Notes: generated by a model from the sequence alone, not told the origin. A DNA stretch of 64,000 nucleotides from Bemisia tabaci (GCF_918797505.1 NC_092796.1:58248851-58312850), one strand, 5' to 3'. Shown: positions 42,013-52,856, numbered from the stretch's first letter. Translations and numbers: made by a program.

Positions 42013-42456
42013 TCAGTTATTCAACCACTGAGTTTCATCGATCCGAATTAACTTGAGAGAGTAAATTCCCAATAGTGCATTCACTGGACTAAAGCCAAGG
42101 AATTGCTCATCGTAAACATCATCCACTAAATTAATTTTGTCCTTTTGTGACTCATAATTTGTAATTAATGACTCCCAAATTAGTTCCAAACTTTTGTAAA
42201 TATTTGTATCTACTTGTGATCTTAGAGGCAAGAGGAGGTGAAAACGATTTTGGCAATGTTTAAACCAGAACACAGATCGAGGTGCTACTGAAAATTGAAT
42301 AAATATTGATCTTAGACAATTTATCTTAAAAAGCAGTATTTTATTCAAGGAGAGCCTTTTTTGAAAATGCAGAAGGATAAGAGTTACCCCCATTTTCCAA
42401 TTTTTATAATGAGATGATTTTTGGTTCTGTAACAAAAAATGCAAGGTTGTTTTCAA
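42013..42456 (-). CDS. Unidentified minus-strand ORF, 147 aa
   Basis: Open frame inside the repeat-poor block. The N-terminal third is low-complexity and AT-driven. The C-terminal part (VFWFKHCQNRF, SLELIWESL, DEQFLGFSPVNALL) looks more like a protein. I see a faint resemblance to the alpha-helical EST1-like region of SMG5/SMG6/SMG7 (a Trp-containing helix, then a GF.P motif), but it is too weak to assign. Other minus-strand frames (43408-43647, with a good acceptor tttacctttcag; 44613-44810) could be further exons or chance. No PIN domain is seen. Confidence 0.18.
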   Translation of the reverse strand: MKTTLHFLLQNQKSSHYKNWKMGVTLILLHFQKRLSLNKILLFKINCLRSIFIQFSVAPRSVFWFKHCQNRFHLLLPLRSQVDTNIYKSLELIWESLITNYESQKDKINLVDDVYDEQFLGFSPVNALLGIYSLKLIRIDETQWLNN

Positions 42457-44093
42457 AGGTTTAACAGATAATTAACGCAGATTCGGAACTGTGAATAAAG
42501 AGAAATAAAACCAAAATGGCTGTGGGTTCACTTATGTTATTTTTGACGATGAGAAAGAGTCAGTTATACACCTAAACATTGAGTCAAATTCTTGCTTGGA
42601 ATTTGATCTGAGACTTCTTTCCTCCATTTGCTGCGTAAAATTTATATTAAGATCAGCCAAGTAAGTCTGGTTTAAACATTGCCACCCAAAACAGGACAGT
42701 AATCGACAGATGTTCACTTACTTTTCTTGTATTTTTCTCACAGAAAATACAGGCTGAATCTGTTTTTCAATGATCAATAATTTCTGGGACATCATTGAGC
42801 GGAAAAGAACCACACATAGGGGGAAACCTCATAGGCATGTATGACATAGGTTCCCTTTTGCTTAATGTAGGACGTCCATAAACTCTCGTCACCTTATCTT
42901 CTTTTATTCTAACCTTAAAGATTAAGCAAAGGCTTACAGCACCAGTGGCAAAAAAGTGATAAGCTATGCCAGTAATTTACAGTGCTTGGAATGTTGTTCA
43001 TTTGCTGTCTTGGAGACAAAATTGTTCAATTGAATTTCTTCTCACTCCTACTTTTATCCGTAATGAAGTGTGTTGGAGCTGTGTAAAAGGAGGCAATATT
43101 GCCTCTCTCTATTTCAAGTCCACATTCTACTTTTCCTGACGGACAGTTTTTGCTGTAGGAGGTTTCCTCCAGAAATGTTAAATCTTCTCCGGCTAAAAGC
43201 TACCCGTTCTAAAGTGATGAATGGTGTGAAGAATGAACTTACAGTTTTCTGCAGATCCAGGAACTTGAAACTCACGTTAAAGTGTTTTCTTGTCATCAAG
43301 CTTGAAACTGGAAATAGCAGACTGCATTTCACAGATGAACTGAATCGACTTCTTTTGCCAGTACTTGGAGCCGAAGGTTACAAAAGTCCTTTGAAGATGC
43401 TTTTAGCTCACAGTATAGGCAGAAGAGTCTGCTCCTTGACAGTTTTGAGGCAGAGATAGAGCATCCCAAGGAAGCTCAAGATATGAGTTTTTGCTAATTT
43501 AAGGTTTTTGTCCAACTGTCCTGCTAAATAAAGTCTGTCTCCCACTTTGAGTGTATTTTTCTGGCTCTGTTTCCATGAACAAGTCTGTCCCGAAATAATT
43601 GTATTCAGCTGAAAGGTAAATGTATTACAACTCTTAGGAATAGTCATATATTAAGGAATACTTGTGCCATTTTCCATGAGGACTTTCCTCATTTCAATAC
43701 AAAGGCTTTGATGTTTCCAGTTGTGTGATTGTCTCCAAACGTAGCTCTTTACGCTTCATTCCTATATATTATAATACTTGGTCCCGCCAATTATTTTTTT
43801 AAGTGTGTGTGATATAGTTAATATCTATTGCTGTCCTGAGTTAATCCTATTTTCTCCTGTTACATACTTGTTTTTATATACTTTCCAGGAGCTTTATTTG
43901 AACTGAGACAGCGCCCTCCCCCCCTCCCCGCAAGTAATATTTTCGGGTTTGTCAAGCTCGATCAAACAGCCAAATTGAGATAGATGGAATCCCTAGTAGT
44001 AACGATTGTTAAAGAACATTTAAAATGCTTTTAAATTTCAAAAGACAACAGCTTAAAAAAACTGTTGAATTCTCTCACTAGAATACCCTTTGT

Positions 44094-44286
44094 GGCTATT
44101 TTTTTAAGTAAAATTTACGAGCAGTAAAATGCAAGTTAGAAAAAAGGATAAAAAAACTTACTGTAGTTTTTCAATGTTAAAAACGTATGAAAAAAATGTT
44201 AAAAAACTGCAGTTTTATTTTACGAGTTGTTTGACACTTTTTTCCTTAAATTTTACCTCTCGTGAATTTTACCTTAAAAAATAGCC
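44094..44286. mobile_element. 193-bp AT-rich hairpin in the repeat-poor block
   Basis: ggctatttttttaagtaaaa with tttacgag at the left and its inverse (ctcgtgaattttacc, ttaaaaaatagcc) at the right; inner actgtagtttttcaatg / aaaaactgcagtttta. The only clear fold-back element I see between 35.6 and 45.4 kb. Confidence 0.75.
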
Positions 44287-45211
44287 AAAAAGGTTTTCCT
44301 ACTACAAAAATTTCCATAGTTTTTTCAGAGTTTGTGAAGAATGTTTAAAATGTTCATTGCCACAAAGAATTGGCTCTCAGGTCCAGGAAAAATTCCTGAA
44401 ATCGGTCATTTGGGTTTGTTTGCTCCAACTTTAAACAAAATCTTCAAACCCAGACGGGAAAGTGATAAAAATAAATTGACATCATCGAGGATGGAAATGA
44501 GGCAATGACTTGTTTGGTTCGTTGTATCAGTTCCTTTGTCTTCTAACAATTGTACAGCTATTTTGCAGATGCTTGGCTGTGTGCTCTGCTAAGAATGATA
44601 AGCTTCCCAATTTTACAAACTAAAATATGCAGCGATTAAGTCCAAAATTGCAGTGTTTTGGGCTGATAAGATTGATACTAGAACTTCAGAAAATGTTTTG
44701 TACAAAACTTGCTGCGCACAATTTTGATTCTTCTCTACATGCCTCCTAATCAACATGTATATCATCTTTGAGGATACCGTAATGGCTACAGATTCCAAAC
44801 CAGTCACCACCTCATTTTCTTTCCTAGGAATAAGTTAGGTTTTCAACTGTCTCCCACAGGTTTTTTCCTTAAAAAACACACAATTCAAATAGCTTGAAGA
44901 AAATTTTCAAATGAAGCTCCTCGAGGATGACTCTCGCTCAGTAATTACCTTTGTACCTCCTGTCACTGTCTGTCTCATAAACCTACAGTGAATTTGTTGC
45001 ACCCTTATTCGTAAATCCATTCTACAAAAGTAATCTGTTTAGCATCTTTTCTTCACTCCTTCATTTCAAACCTGTACAGACTTAATAAATCAAAGTTTAA
45101 TTTTTTATTTCTTCTAGAATGTAATAAATTTTAGTAGGTGTATAAATTTTAAGCAGTTTTCATTATAAATCAATCGTTTCTATTTATAATTGAAATAAAT
45201 TTTGTCGTACA

Positions 45212-45217
45212 AATAAA
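45212..45217 (+). terminator. Distal candidate poly(A) signal at the end of the repeat-poor block
   Basis: AATAAA in a cluster of similar hexamers (45080-45217), just before a MITE at 45465. If the whole block is a 3' UTR, this is the likely end. Confidence 0.25.
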
Positions 45218-45464
45218 AAAGAGTATTGTAATTATTGTAAATATTAAGAATGCCTCTTAATTTTTTTCTCCAGGACCTGTCAAGCCCCTGTCAATCAAAT
45301 AAATTATTAAAGGGGGAAAAGCTCAAACACGTATCTGAAATATTTGATGAAAGGCAAACCTCCTTAAAGTATTTTATAAGGCAATACTTATCTTTTCTTC
45401 TTTTTAAATTACGTAAGGGATTTAAGGTTCAACAGAATTATTACATATATAGAATAATTTGAAA

Positions 45465-45705
45465 GTGAAACTCTTAAACTATTTGTCTCGCTTTGCGACA
45501 TTGCAGACTTCTTGACATACTTCATTTTTTAAATGGAGAACTACTCAATGTCAATTCGAGTAAACTTCCTTGATTTTTCTTCTCTATGCGGTGACAATGC
45601 TAAAAAACTTCGAGGACTAATTTTGATTTGTTATCCTTTAAAAAAATAAAATAGGAGCGGAGATTTTTAAACTTTGCGAACGAGATGCATGGTTGGAAGT
45701 TTCAC
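45465..45705 (+). mobile_element. GTGAAACTACCAAACCACG-type MITE, copy 2
   Basis: gtgaaactcttaaactattt with gtctcgctttgcgac at the left; gaacgagatgcatggttgg and aagtttcac at the right. It closes the repeat-poor block behind SPOP. Confidence 0.75.
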
Positions 45706-46252
45706 CATTAATTTGATGTCTCCACTCAGCCCCTTACAAATCACAGTATTTTCCTGAAAATTAGAAAATTAATCTCCAGCTCACAATCCAAGTAGCGCAG
45801 TGCAATGAAAATATTGAAATAAAATTGCAATTTTTTACGATGAAATTGCAATATTTTTACACCAATCATTCAATTAATGCCGATTTTAAACAATCAACAA
45901 AGAGAGTTTTATGTGTAAGAAAGACAGGCAATATGCAATGCAATGAAAAATTGCAACTTATTTTGATCATATTTCAATAAAGTCCAAAAAGCTGTGTGCC
46001 TTCAATCAGTGGATAGGCAACATACATAACACTTAGATGCAGTAGCCATAACTTTTACCACGTAAATATAATTCATTGCAATCCATACCACTCGGGAAGA
46101 GCTACAGGCAACTGATGTGCTTTACCTACTACGTAAATTTCTTTGAAAATGATAGTGGGTAAATCAGAAATATTACCTCTAATTTAACAATGATTATCGG
46201 CGCTTGTCGCGGTCGGCAAGACGCGGCGGCGCTCTTTCCGAGGGGTTTAGTT

Positions 46253-46390
46253 GGACTACATTTTGCAAGTTGGAACTATAAATTCTGGCCCGGTTTAAAA
46301 ACAACGTATGTGCCATTCGTTTCCCTATGCACATAAGTGTTTTTCCAGAAGAGTCCAGAATTTATAGTTCCAAATTGCAAAATGCAGTTC
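46253..46390 (+). mobile_element. 138-bp GGACTRCATTTTGCAA MITE
   Basis: ggactacattttgcaagttg at the left and attgcaaaatgcagttc at the right, inner ggaactataaattctgg / ccagaatttatagttcc. Flanked by AGTT on both sides (46249-46252, 46391-46394). Confidence 0.87.
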
Positions 46391-46559
46391 AGTTGAAGTT
46401 CGTTTTCGCGCTATTTGAGCGCGGATAATGCACAACTCTTATTGAAATATCAGGTATATTATAATGTTTTATGGCGGCGTGAGAAGCTTTTAACGTCATT
46501 TGCTCATTCGATCTGGCAACTCTCACTACTAAATACTACGCATAGTACTACGATGAGTG

Positions 46560-46863
46560 CGATGATGAATTCTCGGCCTCTCATTGGTTCGTTCTGTCTC
46601 AAATTTTTCATTCAAGCGCTTATGGCGCATGCGATGTACGCGACGCGGATACGATGGTCACATGCTCACATGGTCGAGTTCGTAAACAAAACGAAGCCAA
46701 CTGTGATTCTTTTCTTATTTTATTCGAGGCAGATTTCTTTATCGATTTAAAAAAATCTGAGAAACCACGGGTCTTAAGATTGATATATCTTCATTTAAAT
46801 TATAGCAAACTTCTGAAGAACATAATTTGTCACTGTGTTAAATTGTTTCCTACTTTGTGAAAT
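46560..46863 (+). promoter_or_regulatory. Candidate promoter and 5' UTR
   Basis: Short CpG-rich stretch unlike its AT-rich surroundings. It has a CCAAT-box core (attgg, inverted) near 46582 and an NRF-1-like GCGCATGCG at about 46625, then CpG-containing acgcgacgcgg. It lies directly upstream of an ATG with a splice donor behind it. A repeat fragment cannot be excluded. Confidence 0.3.
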
Positions 46864-46935
46864 ATGAAGTTCAGACCAGACCATACAGCAGGTGGTATTG
46901 AATACAGCCAAAGATGTTGTTCATCGATCAAAAAG
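46864..46935 (+). CDS. Candidate first coding exon of an unidentified gene
   Basis: ATG with A at -3 and an in-frame stop (TGA 46858-46860) just upstream. It is followed by 24 codons (MKFRPDHTAGGIEYSQ then RCCSSIKK) and a perfect donor aaaaag/gtaagt. I do not recognise the protein. No following exon was found before 64000, so it would have a long first intron or lie on a chance match. Composition (balanced codon use, no low complexity) makes it better than most short frames here. Confidence 0.3.
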
Positions 46936-47030
46936 GTAAGTAGGTATGTAGTTAAGCTTTTTCCCTTATAATCATGCCACAGCTGGCCCTAGTATTTACA
47001 TTCCATGTACCTAAGTACATAACGACGGTG

Positions 47031-47270
47031 AAACTACCAAACCACGTATCTCGGTTTGCGACGTCGCAGACTTCCTGTCATACTTTATTTTTTAAATGAA
47101 AAACTACTTAACGTCCAGTCTTGAAAATTTCTGTGATTTTTCCTCTTCGTGCGGAGAAAATTCTGTGAAAATTTCAAGGAATGATATTGATTTGGTCTAC
47201 TTCAAAAAAATAAAATGCGAGCGTAGATTTTTAAACACCGCAAACGAGATACGTGGTTTGGTAGTTTCAT
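47031..47270 (+). mobile_element. GTGAAACTACCAAACCACG-type MITE, copy 3
   Basis: gtgaaactaccaaaccacgt and tctcggtttgcgac at the left; gcaaacgagatacgtggttt and ggtagtttca at the right. The best preserved of the three. Confidence 0.85.
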
Positions 47271-47499
47271 AATATTATCATATTATAATATTCTCAATAT
47301 TAGACCATATTGAGTTTAAGGGACAGGGTCATTGACCTTTCCACCAGCGATCGATGCTAACATGTGAGTTGTTTGTTGCTGATAACCTGTTGATCAAAAA
47401 AAATGGTCAGTGGGTCACCGCACCAATAACTCAACTTTTCTTCCAAGAGAAACTGAAAGGGAAACGGTCTTTGGGTCACGGGGTCAGTCCCGCTCGATA

Positions 47500-47602
47500 G
47501 GTCCATAATTATAACAGTTTTTATTTTAGAAAGAGTTAAGTTCGAAAAAACGCGAGAAAATCTTGGTGGATTTACGGCGTTCTTGCTTAGCACGGCAGAA
47601 TC
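47500..47602 (+). mobile_element. Right-end fragment of the second CTGCCGTGC subfamily
   Basis: Contains ttttattttagaaagagtta, aatcttggtggatttacggc and gttcttgcttagcacggcag, the inverse of the left end at 54242. The left part is not clear. Confidence 0.6.
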
Positions 47603-47648
47603 CATATGGAAATAAAGCGAGGGAAAGGATGCGCGTTTACAACGGCGC

Positions 47649-47660
47649 AGAGATACAACT
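47649..47660 (+). repeat. Left target-site duplication of the retroelement
   Basis: agagatacaact, identical to 48753-48764. Confidence 0.88.
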
Positions 47661-48725
47661 TAACGCAGGGATCTGTCTGTGGATCTGGGGTTTGACGCTC
47701 CCCCGTACCCGAGTTAGCCGGCAAATTGCTAGAGATAGTCGGCTACCCTTCGACCCCGTAGACTGCCACCTCGGTGACTTTCTCGGGTTTCCTCCTCCCG
47801 CCTTTTGGCGGGATAGGCATCCCCTGATGTTGCCGCTCCACTGTGCCTGCGTCCTCGGTCGTTAGCCCACATCCTGTCGCGGCGGCAACGCGGCGGCAGA
47901 TCAAGCGGGATCGTTGACGTGTCTGGTTTCGTGATTCCCGCGCCCCCCAGGATCCCGGAATGCGGACCTTGAGTCCGCGCATCCGGCCCTGGTGGTTGGC
48001 GGGGGCTGAAAGCGGGCCGGACCGGAGGAGCAAGTCAAAGTTGACTAGTGCTTCGGATGGGGTTGGCCGGCCGCGTCGCTCGCTACTCGTAGGGAGGGGC
48101 GCTGCGAAGTCTGAGTCCCATGGGTGCAGTGGGTAGGACTCGGAGCGCCGGCGTAACACAGGACTCCTTGGAGTCCTGGCCGGGTGCCACCTGGAATCCC
48201 CCACACATCCACGGGAGGTAACCTTTCCGCTTCAGAGGCTCCAGTGCTGACGGACCCCTCGGGGTACGGATTCCCATCCTCAGAGCTGCTGGGAGGTTTA
48301 AATCCCTCCTGGCGGGGGTTAGGTACTCCGGAGGCAACGGGGTGCTCCTATGAGGGTGGGGTCCGGCTGGACACTGCTGCGGGGGGCCCTCTCGCCTGAC
48401 GAGGTAATGGCCGTAGGCTGACCGTTGGGTGGGAATTAAACTCGGACAAAAGGGGATGCGTAGTGCGGATGCATCTCAAGGGGAGTGTCGTTAGTGTTTG
48501 GCGGGCCTACTGTCATAGGCCAAACCCACATAACCATTCACACTCCCGGACCGAGGTCCCCGGACAGCGATGCCCGGGGACGTTCCACTCGGACCGGGCC
48601 GCGATTGGTATCTGGTACCTGGGAGTGGGCCTGGAAAACCCCCCCGGGGCTCGCCGGATCTGGGGGCACTTCGGTTCCCCCTCAATCCAGTGCGGGAGAA
48701 AGCAGATTTTCACTTCCGTTTAAAC

Positions 48726-48752
<27 letters not shown>
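47661..48752 (+). mobile_element. GC-rich non-LTR retroelement copy with poly(A) tail
   Basis: 1.09-kb GC-rich insert ending in 27-28 A (48726-48753). It is bounded by the exact 12-bp direct repeat agagatacaact at 47649-47660 and 48753-48764. This is the signature of LINE-type target-primed insertion. It holds no reverse transcriptase: open frames on both strands are GC-driven. It is therefore 5'-truncated or an internally deleted, non-autonomous copy. The start (taacgcagggatctg) could be a true 5' end. It landed inside older AT-rich sequence. Confidence 0.88.
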
Positions 48753-48756
<4 letters not shown>

Positions 48757-48764
48757 ATACAACT
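48753..48764 (+). repeat. Right target-site duplication of the retroelement
   Basis: agagatacaact directly after the A tail. The first A may belong to the tail. Confidence 0.88.
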
Positions 48765-49075
48765 ATTCGTACTTGATGGACGTCTGTGCTGCGTCTGAAA
48801 AATTGAAGGCGCGATGACGCGAAGCGTGAGCTCTCAATGCTCTGCTATATTCTGTCAATGAGGTGTCGCTCAGATTCGGGAGGAAAGTTAAAAAAGAGGC
48901 CCGAATAAAGGTCTTTTCTGTCTTCAGCTGTGCTGATACTCGTCCTTTCTTCTTTTTTCAGGTTCTTGTCGGATTCTTTTTAAGGATGGATTTGCAGACC
49001 CACGTCTTAAGCTCGTGTAAACCGTAGCACTGGCTCGGTTCTTTTGGAAATAATTGTGCTTGGATGCGTCTAGTG

Positions 49076-49304
49076 CACTGGAAAAAAAAAACACATTGGA
49101 TCTAGAGTCCAGACTCTTAAAAACATCGACAAGAAAAAATACTCGTGATTCAATCAGATTTAAGCTTAAATCAAGAACCAAGCCTCTTAATTTGAGCGGA
49201 TTTCCTTTTGATTTAAGCTTAAATCTGATTGAATCAAGATTCCTTTTTCTTGTCAATGTTTTCAAGAGTCTGGACACTAGATCCAATGTGTTTTATTTCC
49301 AGTG
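49076..49304 (+). mobile_element. CACTGGAAAAA-type MITE, copy 2
   Basis: cactggaaaaaaaaaacaca at the left, ttttatttccagtg at the right; inner tggatctagagtccagactc / gagtctggacactagatcca and internal aagcttaaatc pairs. Confidence 0.87.
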
Positions 49305-49597
49305 TGGCTTTAATTTTTTATGTTTTCTTTAATTTCAAAAGTCTGTCGGTTACATCAATACTTTCAATTTTGGAATTTTTACTTTGTACGATTTATAAAC
49401 TTTGAACCTGAAAATAGCGTCAACCCATGCTGCTTTGCCACAATTTTCTGAACCCCTTTCCACTTAAATGGCGGATGCTCGTCTTTTACTATTCCTCTCC
49501 GTCCAACTAAACAGAGCCACACTTACTGCCCTCCGTGCGTCATACAACGATCAAAGTCAGGAGGTAAAAATAGGTAATCCCTGGAGAGGGAAATGAG

Positions 49598-49761
49598 CAG
49601 TGGCGTGGAGTGCTTTGCGATGTATCGATTGGTCTGCCGTTTAAACCTATGAAAAAGGATCGATAAACAGGGTGTTCGCAACGAACACCTTAATAGTCGA
49701 TTCTTTACCATAGTTTCAAGTGGGGAAATATCGATAATCGATCATTCACGCTCCGCCTCTG
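49598..49761 (+). mobile_element. CAGTGGCGTG-type MITE
   Basis: cagtggcgtggagtgctttg then cgatgtatcgattgg at the left; gataatcgatcattcacgc then ctccgcctctg at the right; gggtgttcgcaacgaacacc in the middle. Part of the left arm of the large inverted repeat. Short TIR beginning CAG would suit a hAT-like origin (inference). Confidence 0.82.
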
Positions 49762-50304
49762 TAAAAGAGTCACCGTCTAATTACCCGCGCATGGTTAGAG
49801 GGGTAATTAGTAGAAATTTTACACCGTCCGCGCGAGAAAATTTTCCGTTTTTCCACGGTGAAATTTCGCGGAAAAATCTTCACCATTTTTCGGGAAAAGA
49901 CCTGCAAACGTAGTGCCTATACATCTTGAAGCCAGTGGCGATTATTAAAAGTCGACAACACTATTTTCCCTCCATATAAATGTATGTAAAACGATCGATT
50001 CTTGGTCACCTATCATCGATATTTTTAATAATGGATTTAAATGGAAGGATAACGGTGTTGCCAATTTGCAAAATCGCCTCTGCTTGGAGCTTGGGAAAAA
50101 GCTGAACCGTATTTGTGAGAAAATTTAATCAGACACGATAACTTTGCTCTGAGGTAGTTCTTCGTTTTTATTCCGTCAAGGTCCAAAAAGTAGCTTTACT
50201 TCGAAAATACTGTAATTAAATAGAAAACAGCCTCTTCTTCGTTTTAAATTGTATCCATTTTCAGATTAAATAAAAACAAAGAGCACCGAACAGCTGGATA
50301 CGTA

Positions 50305-50967
50305 TACTAGGGCCCACGAACGATGATCCCTGAAAAATCGGGCGAATAAACGCATGGACCATGTAAATGACAACGCTGCAAGGTCGAGCACGCACATCGA
50401 CGAGACCGGGTATTGTGAACGCGAAAAGCTATTGTATGCGAACTGCTGCTATTCTACCCCTATCTTCAGGTCAAAATTCTTCATAGGAAGCCCTTTCGTA
50501 AAAGATCAATTTCTTGTAATTTTGCCCCAATCTCTTCGTCCATTACATGGTTGGATTGCTCGTAAAATTCTGAGCTAAATCATATATAATTGTTATATAC
50601 AATTTTTATGTTTTCCTTCTTTTTCCTTTTTGAAGCGAAGTCCAATTTTTATTTATAACATCGTATCTCGAACTGTAACTTTGCTGCTATTTGACCGATT
50701 TTTATAAACGAGGCCTCTTTTTACTCGTGTTTTAAAGGAGAGTAACGAAACACTTGCTAAAAAAATGTTACACAACTTTCAACAAATTTTGGTTTTTTCT
50801 AGCGGGAGGGTGAAATTGTAAATTACGCGTAAGTAATTAGGGTTCGATTGTGGCTCGGCTCGGCATAGTCCCCGAACTCGAGACTCGGTTTGGGCCGGGG
50901 TGTCGCTGTTGCCAGTGTTTGCAAGAAATACCCGCGGCTCAGGGATCATCGTTCGTGGGCCCTAGTA
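50305..50967 (+). mobile_element. 663-bp TA-flanked element, copy 1
   Basis: Starts TACTAGGGCCCACGAACGAT and ends with its inverse; the terminal inverted repeat is about 29 bp. It is flanked by TA on both sides (50303-50304, 50968-50969). The unoccupied site is visible in the other arm of the large inverted repeat (near 59692), reading ...acgTAaact... in this orientation. TA duplication suggests mobilisation by a Tc1/mariner-type or similar transposase. It contains a 74-codon frame (50354-50578) with no transposase motifs, so it is non-autonomous. Confidence 0.9.
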
Positions 50968-51325
50968 TAAACTTGTTAAAAGTTGCCGCCGTCTAGGAGG
51001 GTAATGGTCCACGTGGTCTACTAGACCCCTATCCTAAAATGTAAGGGATTTTCGAAAATGTGCGTGAAACTGTCATTTTTGAAACTATTATTCGATCAAT
51101 TTTTCAGTAAGAACAGCTCAAAGTTGCCTCTGAAACCTCCCGTCTCAGATTTTCAGAATTTACGCGGGAAGGGTGTCTCTCTATGTCACTAGACCCCTTT
51201 ACTTAAATAACCGTTTGTCCTCCCCACCTAAAAAATGCCTTGATTCACTCATGTGGGTACAAATCAACTATGGGGACTAAAATTTCAGGCTCATCCATAA
51301 AAGCATCTACCTGCATAGGAAAACA

Positions 51326-52192
51326 ATAAAAATACACTAAAATACAAAAAACAAATGGGTATACAAGGCTAGAGGATACATAAACAACCAGGACGTTTCG
51401 GGCCAATTACATGCCCATTCTCAACTGGAACAGAAGCTGAAAAATATAAAAATTAAAACAAGAAAATGGTGGTGTGGAAATGAGCTTTTCAAAAGTTGTT
51501 TCCCCTCTTCCTTTCGAGTTGTGCTTTCTAGTTTCTAGCTGGACACATGAAAAACATAAATAAGTAACGTCAAAACCTGAGAATCTTTTTATTGAACCGT
51601 GCGGAACTGAAATTTTCAGGTGAGAGCAACACGAAGCTGTAGAAGCTGTGAATTTTTTTTTTTATATTCACAGCAGAAATTCAAAATCTTGTAAGTGTTA
51701 TCTGGTGTTGCTATACTTAATGTTCTAAGTTTCTAATAGACCAAATTTAGAGAAAATTTCCTCATGAAGACGAGACGTTTAGGATCTTTTACGCTGAGGA
51801 GCGACATGCATATTTTAGCAATAACCTGATGACGCTCGCCAGGTTTTGAATTTCTGCTCGTCATGTATCGATGGCTAGATGCGAAAAAGATGTATCTCAA
51901 TTTAAGCGTTTTAAAAACCTCCGATTATATGTTTTATTCTCTGCAAGGATTACTAACCAAAATGGTTCCTTGAAGTTTTCTATGATTTACTTAGAATACA
52001 TGATTATAAGTACTCGACTAGCGAGTTTTCGCGAGTTTTCGAGTTTTTCGCATTCAATGAAAGTCTTGAATTCCATGGAGAGAGGGTTTGCAAAGATACA
52101 CCTTGAGTTTTGTTCGTGATATGGTCGGTGTACTTTTCCTAACGGCTATCAACCACCAGGAATATTTGTTTACCTACAGCCGTAAAGAGCTA
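51326..52192. other. Spacer between the inverted repeat arm and the second TA element
   Basis: AT-rich. ggacgtttcgggccaattac at 51391-51410 resembles a common repeat end. The 82-codon frame at 51871-52119 is unsupported. Confidence 0.45.
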
Positions 52193-52856
52193 TACTAGGG
52201 CCCACGAACGATGATCCCTGAGCCGCGGGTATTTCTTGCAAACACTGGCAACAGCGACACCCCGGCCCAAACCGAGTCTCGAGTTCGGGGGACTATGCCG
52301 AGCCGAGCCACAATCGAACCCTAATTACTTACGCGTAATTTACAATTTCACCCTCCCGCTAGAAAAAACCAAAATTTGTTGAAAGTTGTGTAACATTTTT
52401 TTAGCAAGTGTTTCGTTACTCTCCTTTAAAACACGAGTAAAAAGAGGCCTCGTTTATAAAAATCGGTCAAATAGCAGCAAAGTTACAGTTCGAGATACGA
52501 TGTTATAAATAAAAATTGGACTTCGCTTCAAAAAGGAAAAAGAAGGAAAACATAAAAATTGTATATAACAATTATATATGATTTAGCTCAGAATTTTACG
52601 AGCAATCCAACCATGTAATGGACGAAGAGATTGGGGCAAAATTACAAGAAATTGATCTTTTACGAAAGGGCTTCCTATGAAGAATTTTGACCTGAAGATA
52701 GGGGTAGAATAGCAGCAGTTCGCATACAATAGCTTTTCGCGTTCACAATACCCGGTCTCGTCGATGTGCGTGCTCGACCTTGCAGCGTTGTCATTTACAT
52801 GGTCCATGCGTTTATTCGCCCGATTTTTCAGGGATCATCGTTCGTGGGCCCTAGTA
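52193..52856 (-). mobile_element. 664-bp TA-flanked element, copy 2, opposite orientation
   Basis: Reverse complement of the copy at 50305-50967, with the same TIRs and TA flanks. The only difference I noticed is one extra base in a C/G run (ggggg versus gggg near 52288). The 74-residue frame at 52583-52807 is identical in sequence. Near-identity says both copies are young or share a recent source. Confidence 0.9.

Larger units (their letters stand above)
35626..45460 (+). other. AT-rich, repeat-poor block; possible long SPOP 3' UTR
   Basis: Almost 10 kb downstream of the stop without the MITEs and GC islands that fill both flanks. By eye much of the + strand is T-richer than A, as in many insect 3' UTRs. 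Candidate poly(A) signals AATAAA occur near 35945, 37755, 38622, 39114, 40967, 45080 and 45212. The last two are followed closely by ordinary repeats. Open frames here are short and AT-driven. A long neuronal-type 3' UTR, a separate noncoding transcript or plain spacer are all possible. Confidence 0.4.
49464..51325 (+). repeat. Large inverted repeat, left arm
   Basis: Begins near taaatggcggatgctcgtc and is matched in reverse complement by about 59335-60931. It includes a CAGTGG-type MITE (49598-49761) also present in the other arm. The 663-bp TA element inside it is absent from the other arm. The arms differ at scattered bases and small indels. Confidence 0.88.

Noticed and set aside
47743..48204. 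153-codon minus-strand frame in the retroelement
   Set aside because: Antisense, GC-driven and without any reverse transcriptase or endonuclease motif.
50354..50578. 74-residue conserved protein (identical frame at 52583-52807)
   Set aside because: Identity is explained by the two near-identical element copies; no motif suggests a selected protein.
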